Positions 1 to 8,696 of a stretch of DNA of 64,000 nt are shown here, in pieces (the stretch's first letter is position 1; each line of letters starts with the position of its first letter). The notes beneath the pieces were generated by a model. That model was not told the origin of the DNA and ran no database searches. It was given only the letters and a program-made list of their open reading frames with translations. Made by a program: the position numbers and the translations under genes. The stretch comes from Paraburkholderia sp. DHOC27 (lineage in GTDB: Bacteria > Pseudomonadota > Gammaproteobacteria > Burkholderiales > Burkholderiaceae), in the NCBI RefSeq assembly GCF_003429005.1, contig NZ_QVQV01000008.1, positions 372,001 to 436,000 of the forward strand, given 5' to 3'.

Positions 1-221
1 TCGAATGATTGCTGCAAGGCCTGTAACAGCAGTCGCCCCGCCGCGGACAACTCCAGATGGTGATGACGCCGCTGCAGCAGCGGCTCGCCGAGTTGCTCCT
101 CCAGTTGCCGTACCTGGCGGCTGACCGCGCTTTGCGTGACGTTCAGAAGCTCTGCGGCACGGGTAAAGCTGCCGGTGCGGCCGGCCACTTCAAAAGCTTT
201 GAGCGCGTTGAGCGCGGGCAT
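1..221 (-). CDS. LysR-family transcriptional regulator, N-terminal part only
   Basis: The window edge cuts this gene after about 73 codons. The visible part is a LysR-type winged helix-turn-helix: an ALKAFEVAGRTGSFTRAAE opening, then LNVTQSAVSRQVRQLEEQLG, the recognition-helix region typical of the GcvA/AmpR-like branch. The ATG at 221 is used. An in-frame TTG four codons upstream is possible, and no strong Shine-Dalgarno site marks either. The effector domain lies outside the window, so the regulon cannot be inferred. LysR regulators often sit divergent to a target, which here would be the phosphate transporter 385 bp away, but nothing in the spacer proves it. Confidence 0.85.
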   Translation of the reverse strand, partial: MPALNALKAFEVAGRTGSFTRAAELLNVTQSAVSRQVRQLEEQLGEPLLQRRHHHLELSAAGRLLLQALQQSF

Positions 222-606
222 TTTTCGTTTCAAGGAGGTCTCTGACGGGATGCGATGAACCGGAGCGACATTTTACGCGTTCACCGCCCTGGCCCTTCGC
301 GCGAGTCCCTGGCGCGGCAAAACGATCCTGCATGCTCAATGCTCAGACAAATGACAAGAGCGCTCAATCACGTTTCATTAGCAGTTCGAACAACATACAC
401 ACCTCTTACAAACGGATAATGCTTGAAAGCCTTATACGTTTTCCAGATGTGAACGCCACGCCAGGCAAGGCGGCGCGCGATGACAGAGCGCGTGGCAAAG
501 CCACCCACGCACGCACGACACAAAATCGTCACTGAATCGACACATTAATCAACCAGCATAGGGAGTTCGTGTGTCCACCAACCAGCGATAAAGAGAGACA
601 AAGGCC
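222..606. other. Intergenic region between the LysR gene and the phosphate transporter
   Basis: A 385-bp divergent spacer. It is AT-richer than its surroundings around 330-430 and must hold promoters for both flanking genes. I see no convincing Pho box, no terminator and no credible ORF in it. A purine-rich AAAGAGAGACAAAGG stretch directly before 607 serves as the ribosome binding site of the transporter. Confidence 0.5.
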
Positions 607-2193
607 ATGCCGGAACTTTCGTACCCTCAGCCGACGAGCAACACCGCCCGAGGCCGCAATATTGGTCTAATCACGTTTCTCGCCGTCATCGGCGTCGGCT
701 TGCTGTACTGCATATTCCATCTCGTCACCGATCTGGAATCCGTTCAGCAAACCAGCTTTCTGCCTTATTTCCTGCTGGGTATCGCGTTGCTGATCGCGCT
801 TGGCTTCGAGTTCGTGAATGGCTTTCACGATACGGCCAACGCGGTAGCCACGGTGATCTATACCCATTCGCTCACGCCTAACTTCGCGGTGATGTGGTCG
901 GGCACGTGGAATTTCCTCGGCGTGCTGACCTCCACGGGCGCGGTCGCCTTCGGCGTGCTGCAATTGCTGCCGGTCGAGCTGATTCTGCAGGTGGGCAGCA
1001 GCGCGGGCTTCGCGATGGTGTTCGCCCTGCTGATCGCCGCCATCATCTGGAATCTGGGCACCTGGTACTTCGGCCTGCCTTCGTCCAGTTCGCATACGCT
1101 GGTTGGCTCGATCATCGGCGTGGGTCTGATGAACCAGTTGATGCACGGCGCCAACGGCACGAGCGGCGTGGACTGGAATCAGGCGCTGGGCGTCGGCAAG
1201 TCGCTGGTGTTCTCGCCGATCGTCGGCTTCCTGCTCTCCGGCCTGCTGCTGATGGTGCTCAAGGCCGTGGTGCGCGTGCCGGCCCTGTACGCAGAGCCGA
1301 AAGGCAACGAGCCGCCGCCGTTCTGGATTCGCGGTTTGCTGATTCTGACCTGCACGGGCGTCTCCTTTGCGCACGGTTCGAACGACGGTCAAAAGGGTAT
1401 GGGACTGATCATGCTGATCCTGATCGGCACGGTGCCCACCGCTTATGCGCTGAACAAGGCCGTCACGCCGGCGGAAACGCAGACCTTCATAGCGGTCGCG
1501 CAGCAGACCGCGACCACGCTTGGCAAATACACGCAGGGCGCAGCGCCAACGGCGCATCCGCGTGCCGAGGTGGAGGCCTATGTGCGCACCCGCCAACTGA
1601 CCTCGGCCACCGTGCCCGCGTTGCAGCAACTCACTGACATGATCGGCAAGCAGGTCGGCACATCCGGTACGCTGGCAGGCGTGCCGCAGGATATCGTCGA
1701 CAACGTGCGCAACAACATGTATGTCGCTTCCGAAGCGATCCGTCTGATGGAGAAAAGCAAGCAGCCGGCCTTCTCCGAAGACGACACGAAGGTCCTCGAC
1801 AACTTCAAGAAGCAGCTGGATCACTCCACCAAATTCATCCCGACGTGGGTGAAAGTGGCCGTAGCGATCGCGCTCGGGCTGGGCACGATGGTGGGCTGGA
1901 AGCGCATCGTGGTGACAGTGGGCGAAAAAATCGGCAAGCAGCATTTGACCTACGGTCAGGGCGCGTCGGCTGAACTGGTGGCGATGCTGACCATCGGCGC
2001 GGCGGACATGTACGGCTTGCCGGTCTCCACGACGCACGTGCTGTCGTCAGGCGTGGCCGGGACGATGGCGGCCAACGGCTCGGGCCTGCAGTGGAGCACC
2101 GTGCGCAGCCTTCTGCTGGCCTGGGTGCTGACGCTGCCGGTGTCGATCGCCCTGGCAGCGGGCCTGTACTGGGTCTTCATCCACGTGTTCTGA
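607..2193 (+). CDS. pit: PiT-family inorganic phosphate transporter
   Basis: Low-affinity inner-membrane phosphate (metal-phosphate/H+) symporter of 528 residues. The PiT signature occurs twice, once in each inverted half: FEFVNGFHDTANAVATVIYT near residues 68-87, and a C-terminal copy around GAADMYGLPVSTTHVLSSG. A further family motif, FAHGSNDGQKGMG, lies near residue 260. A long hydrophilic loop (about residues 295-410) separates the two membrane halves, as in bacterial PitA. Many hydrophobic segments are visible. It converges on a polyphosphate kinase 2 gene, so phosphate import and polyphosphate metabolism are neighbours. PitA and PitB cannot be told apart from sequence alone. Confidence 0.93.
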   Translation: MPELSYPQPTSNTARGRNIGLITFLAVIGVGLLYCIFHLVTDLESVQQTSFLPYFLLGIALLIALGFEFVNGFHDTANAVATVIYTHSLTPNFAVMWSGTWNFLGVLTSTGAVAFGVLQLLPVELILQVGSSAGFAMVFALLIAAIIWNLGTWYFGLPSSSSHTLVGSIIGVGLMNQLMHGANGTSGVDWNQALGVGKSLVFSPIVGFLLSGLLLMVLKAVVRVPALYAEPKGNEPPPFWIRGLLILTCTGVSFAHGSNDGQKGMGLIMLILIGTVPTAYALNKAVTPAETQTFIAVAQQTATTLGKYTQGAAPTAHPRAEVEAYVRTRQLTSATVPALQQLTDMIGKQVGTSGTLAGVPQDIVDNVRNNMYVASEAIRLMEKSKQPAFSEDDTKVLDNFKKQLDHSTKFIPTWVKVAVAIALGLGTMVGWKRIVVTVGEKIGKQHLTYGQGASAELVAMLTIGAADMYGLPVSTTHVLSSGVAGTMAANGSGLQWSTVRSLLLAWVLTLPVSIALAAGLYWVFIHVF

Positions 2194-2204
2194 TCGAATC
2201 AAGC

Positions 2205-2240
2205 AAACAGGGGCGCGGTTCGAAAACCGCGCCCCTGTTT
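2205..2240. terminator. Bidirectional rho-independent terminator
   Basis: A perfect 16-bp inverted repeat (2205-2220 and 2225-2240) around a CGAA loop. It begins AAACAGGGG and ends CCCCTGTTT, so it has A/T tails on both sides. It lies just after the pit stop codon and before the convergent ppk2 stop codon, and can serve both. Confidence 0.9.
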
Positions 2241-2296
2241 CGTTTACGGCGCTACGTCGTATCAACGCCAGCGCCGCGATCCCTCAGTCACGTCCC

Positions 2297-3223
2297 TCAG
2301 TAAAGCTCCGGCACGATCATGGTCTCTGGCACAGGTTGACGGAAGTATTCTTCGTTGTGCACGCGGTCCGGCAGCGTGATGACCGGATGCTCGATCTCGT
2401 GATACGGCACCTGGCTTAGCAGATGATGAATGCAGTTCAGGCGCGCGCGCTTCTTGTCGACGGCCTGGACCACCCACCACGGCGCTTCAGGAATGTGCGA
2501 GCGCTGCAGCATCACTTCCTTCGCGTGCGTATAAGCCTCCCAGCGGCGGCGGCTTTCCAGATCCATCGGGCTCAGCTTCCACTGCTTGAGCGGATCGTGA
2601 ATACGATTCTGGAAGCGGATTTCCTGCTCTTCGTCCGTGATCGAGAACCAGTACTTGAGAATCTGCACGCCACTGCGCGCCAGCATCTTTTCGAATTCGG
2701 GCACGGAACGGAAGAACTCTTCGTACTCCTCGTCAGTGCAGAAATTCATCACCCGTTCGACGCCGGCACGGTTGTACCAGCTGCGATCGAACAGCACCAT
2801 TTCGCCGCCCGCGGGCAGATGCGAGACATAACGCTGGAAATACCACTGCGTGCGTTCGCGGTTATTCGGCGCCGGCAACGCGGCCACGCGGCATACGCGA
2901 GGATTCAGACGCTGCGTGATGCGCTTGATGGCGCCGCCCTTGCCCGCCGCGTCGCGCCCTTCGAAGATCACCACCAGCCGGTGTCCCGTGTGAACGATCC
3001 AGTCCTGCAGCTTGACCAGTTCACCTTGCAGACGGAACAGCTCGCGGAAATACATCTTGCGCGTTTCGCGGCTTTCCTTCGTCAGCGCGTCCTCGCCGTC
3101 GAGGATGCGGTCATCCACTTCCATTTCGAGCTCTTCGTCGTACGCGTCGATGAGATCCTCCTCAAAACGGCGCTGCCGCTCGGCCATTGCAGCGGTATCG
3201 GCTCTCGGATCCTGCTCTTTCAT
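2297..3223 (-). CDS. ppk2: Polyphosphate kinase 2 family protein
   Basis: PPK2 transfers phosphate between polyphosphate and nucleoside diphosphates or monophosphates in the cytoplasm. The 308-residue protein has the P-loop GRDAAGKGG at about 89-97, preceded by VVIFE, and the second family motif FDRSWYNRAG at about 145-154, which carries the catalytic Asp-Arg. Length and single-domain architecture fit class I PPK2, which typically makes ATP or GTP from diphosphates. The subclass is inferred. The ATG at 3223 is chosen because CAGGAGAG stands at proper distance; an in-frame ATG 12 codons upstream lacks this. It converges on pit. Confidence 0.92.
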   Translation of the reverse strand: MKEQDPRADTAAMAERQRRFEEDLIDAYDEELEMEVDDRILDGEDALTKESRETRKMYFRELFRLQGELVKLQDWIVHTGHRLVVIFEGRDAAGKGGAIKRITQRLNPRVCRVAALPAPNNRERTQWYFQRYVSHLPAGGEMVLFDRSWYNRAGVERVMNFCTDEEYEEFFRSVPEFEKMLARSGVQILKYWFSITDEEQEIRFQNRIHDPLKQWKLSPMDLESRRRWEAYTHAKEVMLQRSHIPEAPWWVVQAVDKKRARLNCIHHLLSQVPYHEIEHPVITLPDRVHNEEYFRQPVPETMIVPELY

Positions 3224-3465
3224 CGCGACTCTCCTGGAAACGGGAAGGGGTAGGCACACCGCGCGGGCCGCAGCGGCGACCCTCGATTATCGAAGCATGA
3301 GGTGTCACTGGTATTACCGGGTTTGCATGAGCAACGCGGCAATGCGAGCCGCTCACACGCCACGCGAACGCGCACCTGAAAACGCGTCTGAAAACACATC
3401 ATAGCGAGTTTCGCCCGCGTTAATCGAGGCCCAACGCGAGGCCCGAATCGAGCCCACGCGAACGT

Positions 3466-3846
3466 CTAGCGCATTGGCCTCGCGAAGCTCAGCTCGTGGC
3501 CGTCCGGGTCCGTGATGTGGAAATAACGCTCGCCCCACGGCGCATTGGCAGGCGCGAACTCGGGCCGCAGCCCGGCCGCCAGCGCCTTGCGGTACACCGC
3601 GTCCACGTCGGACACGTAAATGATCACGCGCCCCCACCAGGTGATGGGGCCACGCGTATCCGTGATCAGGTTCAGATACGAGGAGCCGAAGGCAAAGGAT
3701 GTAAACGCCTGCTGCGGACCGCCATATTGCAGCGGAAAGCCCAGCGCCTCGTAAAACGGCACGGCGCGCGCCATATCGTGGGTGGCCAGCGTGATTGCGC
3801 TGAGCGACTCGATGCGCGGTTCGTCGGATGGGTCAGTCGGGTTCAT
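3466..3846 (-). CDS. VOC/glyoxalase-fold protein
   Basis: A 126-residue protein with the vicinal-oxygen-chelate fold. The N-terminal half has LATHDMARAVPFYEALGFPLQYGGP, the usual beta-alpha-beta entry, and the C-terminal half has VIIYVSDVDAVYRKALAAG and YFHITDPDGHELSFA. The family includes glyoxalase I, extradiol dioxygenases and antibiotic-binding proteins. No residue pattern here fixes the substrate, although Glu in DGHELSF is a usual metal ligand. The ATG at 3846 has GGGAG upstream. It is a single-gene unit between ppk2 and a divergent protease gene. Confidence 0.8.
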   Translation of the reverse strand: MNPTDPSDEPRIESLSAITLATHDMARAVPFYEALGFPLQYGGPQQAFTSFAFGSSYLNLITDTRGPITWWGRVIIYVSDVDAVYRKALAAGLRPEFAPANAPWGERYFHITDPDGHELSFARPMR

Positions 3847-3988
3847 GGTGAAAATCTCCCGCCAGCTGTGTGGTGAACGCAAGGCGCGAAAACGGCGCCA
3901 GCATGGTCAGTTTCTCACAGGCACGGCCGCATCTTGAAAAGTGCCCAGGCGCCCCGCAATTGCGTTCCCGTTTATCCGGAGCTTCGTC

Positions 3989-5035
3989 ATGGGAAGCCGC
4001 CCCCGCTTTATTGATGACCTGTCGCGCGCCTTGCCCGAGGACGGCGCGCCGGCAGGATTGTCCGCGTCGTCCGCCTTGGGCGACGAGGCCTTGCTGGATG
4101 CCTACTCGCGCACCGTCATCGGCGCGCTGGAACGGGTCCAGCAGGCCGTCGTGTTTATTTCCGTCGAACACCGCACGCCCGCCAATCCGCAAGGACGTGG
4201 TGCACGCGGCGGCACGGGTTCAGGTTTTCTGTTCACGCCGGACGGTTATCTGCTGACCAATAGCCACGTCGTGCACGGCGCCACGCAGATTCGCGTGACC
4301 CTCGCCGACGGCAGCAAATTCGACGCCGATCTGGTCGGTGACGATCCTGGCAGCGACCTCGCCGTGCTGCGCATCGGTTCGTCGGAGCCGCTGCCGCACG
4401 TCGAACTGGGCGAGTCTGGCAAGCTGCGCGTCGGTCAGATTGCAATTGCCGTCGGCAATCCGCTCGGGCTCGCGCAGACCGTCACCACCGGCGTGGTGTC
4501 CGCGCTGGGCCGCTCCCTGCGCTCGAACTCCGGCCGCATGATCTACGACGTGATCCAGACCGACGCCGCGCTGAATCCCGGCAATTCCGGTGGTCCGCTG
4601 ATCAATTCGGCCGGTCAGGTGATAGGCGTGAACACCGCCATCATTCCGGGCGCGCAAGCCATCTGCTTTGCCACGGCCATCGACACGGCCAAGTGGGTCA
4701 TCATGCAGATCTTCGCGCATGGCCGCGTGCGGCGCGCTTACATCGGCGTCGCGGGCACGATGACACCGCTGGCGCGGCGCGTGCAGCGCTATTTCGGTCT
4801 GGCGACGGAAAGTGCGGTACAGGTGGTCGAAATCGTCAAAGGCAGTCCGGCCGCGCTCGGCGGATTGCGAACCGACGACACGATCGTCGCCATCGACACG
4901 CTCCCCGTGGACAGCGTCGACAGCCTGCAACGCGTGCTGGACGCCTCGCGGATCGATCGTCCGGTCAACGTGACGGTGCTGCGCGGCACGCGGCGGCTGG
5001 AACTGACGCTGACGCCGGTCGAGCAAACCAGCTGA
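3989..5035 (+). CDS. Do-like (S1C) trypsin-type serine protease with one PDZ domain
   Basis: HtrA/DegP-like protein of 348 residues. The catalytic triad is visible: His93 in TNSHVVHG, Asp123 in GSDLAVLRI and Ser200 in NPGNSGGPL. A single PDZ domain fills about residues 245-345. Unusually for the family, there is no signal peptide or N-terminal membrane anchor after the ATG at 3989 (CCGGAGC upstream), and the longer in-frame start 16 codons earlier does not add one. It may therefore act in the cytoplasm, unlike periplasmic DegP/DegQ. It stands alone and converges on ggt across a shared terminator. Confidence 0.88.
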   Translation: MGSRPRFIDDLSRALPEDGAPAGLSASSALGDEALLDAYSRTVIGALERVQQAVVFISVEHRTPANPQGRGARGGTGSGFLFTPDGYLLTNSHVVHGATQIRVTLADGSKFDADLVGDDPGSDLAVLRIGSSEPLPHVELGESGKLRVGQIAIAVGNPLGLAQTVTTGVVSALGRSLRSNSGRMIYDVIQTDAALNPGNSGGPLINSAGQVIGVNTAIIPGAQAICFATAIDTAKWVIMQIFAHGRVRRAYIGVAGTMTPLARRVQRYFGLATESAVQVVEIVKGSPAALGGLRTDDTIVAIDTLPVDSVDSLQRVLDASRIDRPVNVTVLRGTRRLELTLTPVEQTS

Positions 5036-5056
5036 GCCTGGCTTGCGTGAAGAAAG

Positions 5057-5083
5057 CGGGCGGTATGCAGACCATACCGCCCG
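5057..5083. terminator. Bidirectional hairpin terminator
   Basis: An 11-bp perfect stem CGGGCGGTATG / CATACCGCCCG around the loop CAGAC. It is placed between the convergent stop codons of the protease and ggt. T-tracts are weak, so efficiency is uncertain. Confidence 0.7.
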
Positions 5084-5094
5084 TTCTCAAGGCG

Positions 5095-6822
5095 TCACTG
5101 AATCACGCGCGTGACGCCGCGGCCACGTGGGTCCGCAGCCGGTTCGGGCGTATTGCCGTTCACCTTGATTGCCTGAATATCGCCGCTGAAATCCTGGCCC
5201 TTCAGCGTGTAGCCGCGCGCTTCGATCTGCTGCGCGAGCTCGCCCTGAATCGGCATATACGGCTCCCAGAAAATCGTGTTCGGCGGCAACAGTTGATGAT
5301 GGAAGCGCATTGCAGCCACCGCCTCCGGCAACGGCATATTGAAGTCGTAGACGTTGTTGATCACCTGGAAGATCGAGGTGAAGATGCGCGAGCCGCCCGG
5401 CGTGCCGATCACGAGCGCCACCTTCCCGTCCTTGGTGAGGATGGTGGGTGACATCGACGACAGCGGACGCTTCCTCGGCGCAATCGCGTTGGCGTCGCTG
5501 CCCACTACGCCGAACATGTTCGCTACGCCTGGCTTCGCGGAGAAGTCGTCCATTTCGTCGTTGAGCAGAATGCCTGTCTGATCGACGACGACGCCCGAGC
5601 CGAAATACCCGTTCAACGTATAGGTATTCGAAACGGCATTACCCCATTTGTCGATCACCGAGAAGTGGGTGGTCTCGGCTTTTTCCGGCATCGAAGTGCC
5701 GAGGCCCGGTTGCACGCTCTTCGTATCCGACGGCTCGTTCGGATTGACTTCGGACGCGCGTTTGGCGAGGTAAGGATCGGCGATCAACTGGGCGACCGGC
5801 ACCTTGTAGAAATCCGGATCGCCAAGATACTGCGCGCGATCGGCGAACACGCGCTTTTCGATTTCCGCGATCAGATGCATGTATTGCGGCGAATTGAGCG
5901 GCACGTCCTTGAATTCAGGCGCGATATCCGCCTTCATCTTCAGCAGCTGCACGAGACCGACCCCGCCCGAACTCGGCGGCGGCGCGGTGATCACCTGGAA
6001 GCCGTTCCAGTTGGCTTGCACCGGCTGACGCCATACCGCCTTGTACTGCTCCAGATCCTGCTTAGTGATCAGCCCGTGACCGTGCATCGAGGCGGCGATC
6101 AGGTCGGCGGTCTTGCCGCTGTAGAAGTCACTTGCGCCATGATCGGCGATGCGCGTCAACACCGCGGCCAGTTCCGGCTGCCTGAAATTGACGCCTTGCT
6201 TGAGATTGCCGAAGTAGCTGTCGAAGTTGGTTTTGCCCGCGAAGTCTTTGGCGGCGTCGTCACGCCGCTGCTGCAACTGCTCGCTCACTTCGAAGCCATC
6301 CGTGGCGTACTTGATGGCGGGCGCCAGCACCTGCTTCCACTTCAGCTTGCCAAAGCGCCGCTGCGCTTCCCACATGCCTTCCACCGTGCCCGGCACGCCT
6401 ACCGCGCGATAGCCGACAAGGCTCATACCTTTGACGACCTCGCCTTTGTCGTCGAGGTACATCTTTTTCGTGGCAGCCAGCGGCGCCTTCTCGCGGTAGT
6501 CGAGGAAGTAAGGCTTGCCGCCCACGTAGAGCGTCATGAAGCCGCCACCGCCAATATTGCCGGCCTCCGGATAGGTCACGGCGAGCGTGAAGGCGATCGC
6601 CACGGCGGCATCCACCGCGTTGCCGCCTTCCTTGAAGATCTGTTCGGCTGCATCGGCACTGAACTTGTCGGCCACGGCCACGGCCGACGCGTCCAGCAGC
6701 ACGGGCTGATTGGCCGGCGCCTTCGCGTAGGCCGGCGCGGTTTCGAGGAAAGCGCTCGAGACGGTGATGAGCGCGGCCGCTGCGAGCACGCTCGCGGACA
6801 ACTTCACTTGACCCAACGACAT
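5095..6822 (-). CDS. ggt: Gamma-glutamyltransferase (glutathione hydrolase) precursor
   Basis: Periplasmic N-terminal-nucleophile enzyme that cleaves gamma-glutamyl bonds of glutathione. The precursor has 575 residues with a signal peptide of about 33 residues ending TAPAYA|KA. Autoprocessing should occur before Thr384 in AETTHFSVIDKWGNAVS, giving the usual large and small subunits. Other family marks are GNIGGGGFMTLY, DYREKAP and PPPSSGG, plus RPLSSMSPTI and GTPGGSRI in the small subunit. GGAGGG precedes the ATG. It is probably monocistronic; the 231-bp upstream spacer separates it from an MFS gene on the same strand. Confidence 0.95.
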   Translation of the reverse strand: MSLGQVKLSASVLAAAALITVSSAFLETAPAYAKAPANQPVLLDASAVAVADKFSADAAEQIFKEGGNAVDAAVAIAFTLAVTYPEAGNIGGGGFMTLYVGGKPYFLDYREKAPLAATKKMYLDDKGEVVKGMSLVGYRAVGVPGTVEGMWEAQRRFGKLKWKQVLAPAIKYATDGFEVSEQLQQRRDDAAKDFAGKTNFDSYFGNLKQGVNFRQPELAAVLTRIADHGASDFYSGKTADLIAASMHGHGLITKQDLEQYKAVWRQPVQANWNGFQVITAPPPSSGGVGLVQLLKMKADIAPEFKDVPLNSPQYMHLIAEIEKRVFADRAQYLGDPDFYKVPVAQLIADPYLAKRASEVNPNEPSDTKSVQPGLGTSMPEKAETTHFSVIDKWGNAVSNTYTLNGYFGSGVVVDQTGILLNDEMDDFSAKPGVANMFGVVGSDANAIAPRKRPLSSMSPTILTKDGKVALVIGTPGGSRIFTSIFQVINNVYDFNMPLPEAVAAMRFHHQLLPPNTIFWEPYMPIQGELAQQIEARGYTLKGQDFSGDIQAIKVNGNTPEPAADPRGRGVTRVIQ

Positions 6823-7053
6823 TGACTGCCCTCCATAACAAATCCATCGCTATCAGGAAAACGTCCGTCTTGGGCTTATAGCACGGGTTGCGGCATTTGA
6901 GTTCCGGGGCCGGGTGCAACCGCCGCGCGTTAACCCTCAATGGACGACCATTCGATACCTTGCAACAGGCGTCATTTTTCTCGTGGCAAGCGGCGACCAC
7001 GGCCGTACGGCAGTGCGTGACCTGCGCCGCCTCAGACGCGTATCAGGAGCGCC

Positions 7054-8457
7054 TCAAGCGCTTCCGCGTCCACCGTTGGCAATCTCATCACCTGTACCCT
7101 GCGGCAGGCGTTTGGTGACCGGAATCGAGCACACGGAGAACATGCCCACCACCAGGAACGCCGGCCAGAAATCCGACCATACGATGGAGGGATGACCCTG
7201 CAGCCGATGCGAAATCTGCAGCACGATGCCGCCAATCGTCACGCCGAGCCCGAGCGAGATCTGCTGGATCACGCTTGCCACGCTGGTGGCGCGGCCAATC
7301 TCGCGGTTCGGGATGTCGGCATACGCGAGCGTATTCAGCGACGTGAACTGCAGCGACGGAAAGAAGCCGCCAAACAGCACGACGCACCAGATCAGCCAGT
7401 GCGGCGTGCCTGGATGAAACAATCCGTAGACGGCAATCGCGAGCCCCGCGAACGCGGCGTTGAACATCAGCACCGTGCGAAAGCCAAACCGCCCGAGCAC
7501 GCGCGAGGCCACCGCCTTCATGAAAAGCGAGCCGAAGGCCGACGCACAGGTGATCGAGCCGGACACGAACGCGGTCATCCCGAGCCCCTCCTGTAGCGCG
7601 AGCGGCAACAGAAACGGCACCGCACCCAGCCCGATGCGAAACAGCGAGCCGCCGAGCACGCTTGCCTGAAAGCTCGGAATGCGCAGCAGGCTCAAATCGA
7701 GCACGGGCAAGGTCACGCGGCTGGCGTAGAACCAGTAGACCAGCAGCAACGCGGCGCCGGCGAGGCACATGCTGACGGAAACCGTGTTCGACACGAGTTC
7801 CCCGCCGACCAGCGAGAGCCCCAGCATGAACGACGACGCGCCGCCCGCAGACAACACGAAGCCGGTCCAGTCGAGTCGGCCCGGATGCGGCTCGCGCACG
7901 TTGGCGATATGTTTGTTGGCAAGCCAGATGCCGAGAATGCCGATCGGAATGTTGATGAAAAAAACCAGCCGCCAGTGCAGATAGGTGGTGATGAAGCCAC
8001 CCAGCGGTGGTCCCACCACGGGGCCGAGCAGTGCGGGCACGGTCAGATAATTGACCGCGCGAATGAATTGCGCCTTCGGGATGGAGCGGAAAATGATGAT
8101 GCGTCCGACAGGCACCATCAACGCGCCGCCCAGACCCTGGATGAAGCGGGCAACGACGAAGGTGGGCAGCGAACTGGAAGCCGCGCACATCAATGAACCG
8201 GCCATGAAAATGCCGATTGCCGTGCGAAACACGGTGCGTGAGCCGAAGCGATCGGCCACCCAACCGCAGATGGGGATGAATACACCGAGGCCGATCACGT
8301 AACTCGTGACGGCCAGCTTCAGGGTGATGGGACTTTCGCCAAGATCGCGCGCCAGAACCGGCAACGACGTCACGATCACCGTGCCGTCTACGTTTTCCAT
8401 GAACATCGCGCACGCGACGATCAACGGGACGATGAATGCACCCAGAGCGAGAGGCAT
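7054..8457 (-). CDS. MFS drug-efflux transporter, DHA2 (EmrB/QacA-like) type
   Basis: Inner-membrane proton-coupled multidrug exporter of about 467 residues with many hydrophobic helices, consistent with a 14-helix DHA2 protein. The loop 2-3 motif GWVADRFGSRTVF, the antiporter motif C region LLGPVVGPPLGGFI, and the early LNVDGTVI-like segment (MENVDGTVIVTSLP) are present. The ATG at 8457 is used; a TTG seven codons upstream is an alternative, and neither has a clear ribosome site. There is no linked regulator or membrane-fusion protein, so substrate and control cannot be deduced. Confidence 0.88.
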   Translation of the reverse strand: MPLALGAFIVPLIVACAMFMENVDGTVIVTSLPVLARDLGESPITLKLAVTSYVIGLGVFIPICGWVADRFGSRTVFRTAIGIFMAGSLMCAASSSLPTFVVARFIQGLGGALMVPVGRIIIFRSIPKAQFIRAVNYLTVPALLGPVVGPPLGGFITTYLHWRLVFFINIPIGILGIWLANKHIANVREPHPGRLDWTGFVLSAGGASSFMLGLSLVGGELVSNTVSVSMCLAGAALLLVYWFYASRVTLPVLDLSLLRIPSFQASVLGGSLFRIGLGAVPFLLPLALQEGLGMTAFVSGSITCASAFGSLFMKAVASRVLGRFGFRTVLMFNAAFAGLAIAVYGLFHPGTPHWLIWCVVLFGGFFPSLQFTSLNTLAYADIPNREIGRATSVASVIQQISLGLGVTIGGIVLQISHRLQGHPSIVWSDFWPAFLVVGMFSVCSIPVTKRLPQGTGDEIANGGRGSA

Positions 8458-8652
8458 TGGCAAGACGACGGGCGGCAAAGCCGTCGGCGTAAAGCCGTGA
8501 TTATCGCATTGGCTTGGTGTGACGGGTTGCCGTTTGGCGTGACGCGAACCGCACGATATGCCGTGACGGTTGGTTGAGGGTGCAACGAAGTGCTTGCCGC
8601 TTAACTATGGAAGCATCCGCCATGCGGGCGCATGACGGATGGTTTGGCGTAA

Positions 8653-8696
8653 CTTAGTGACCTGACTTAGTGATGCAACTTAGTGACGCAACTTAG
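8653..8696. repeat. 13-bp tandem repeat overlapping the end of the nucleotidyltransferase gene
   Basis: CTTAG recurs at 8653, 8666, 8679 and 8692, exactly 13 bp apart, in units resembling CTTAGTGACGCAA. The last unit contains the stop codon (TAA, read on the minus strand) of the nucleotidyltransferase. It probably arose by slippage duplication of the gene's 3' end and has no recognised function. Confidence 0.7.

Noticed and set aside
332..535. 67-codon frame before the phosphate transporter
   Set aside because: No ribosome site, no recognisable protein features, and it lies in an AT-rich promoter region.
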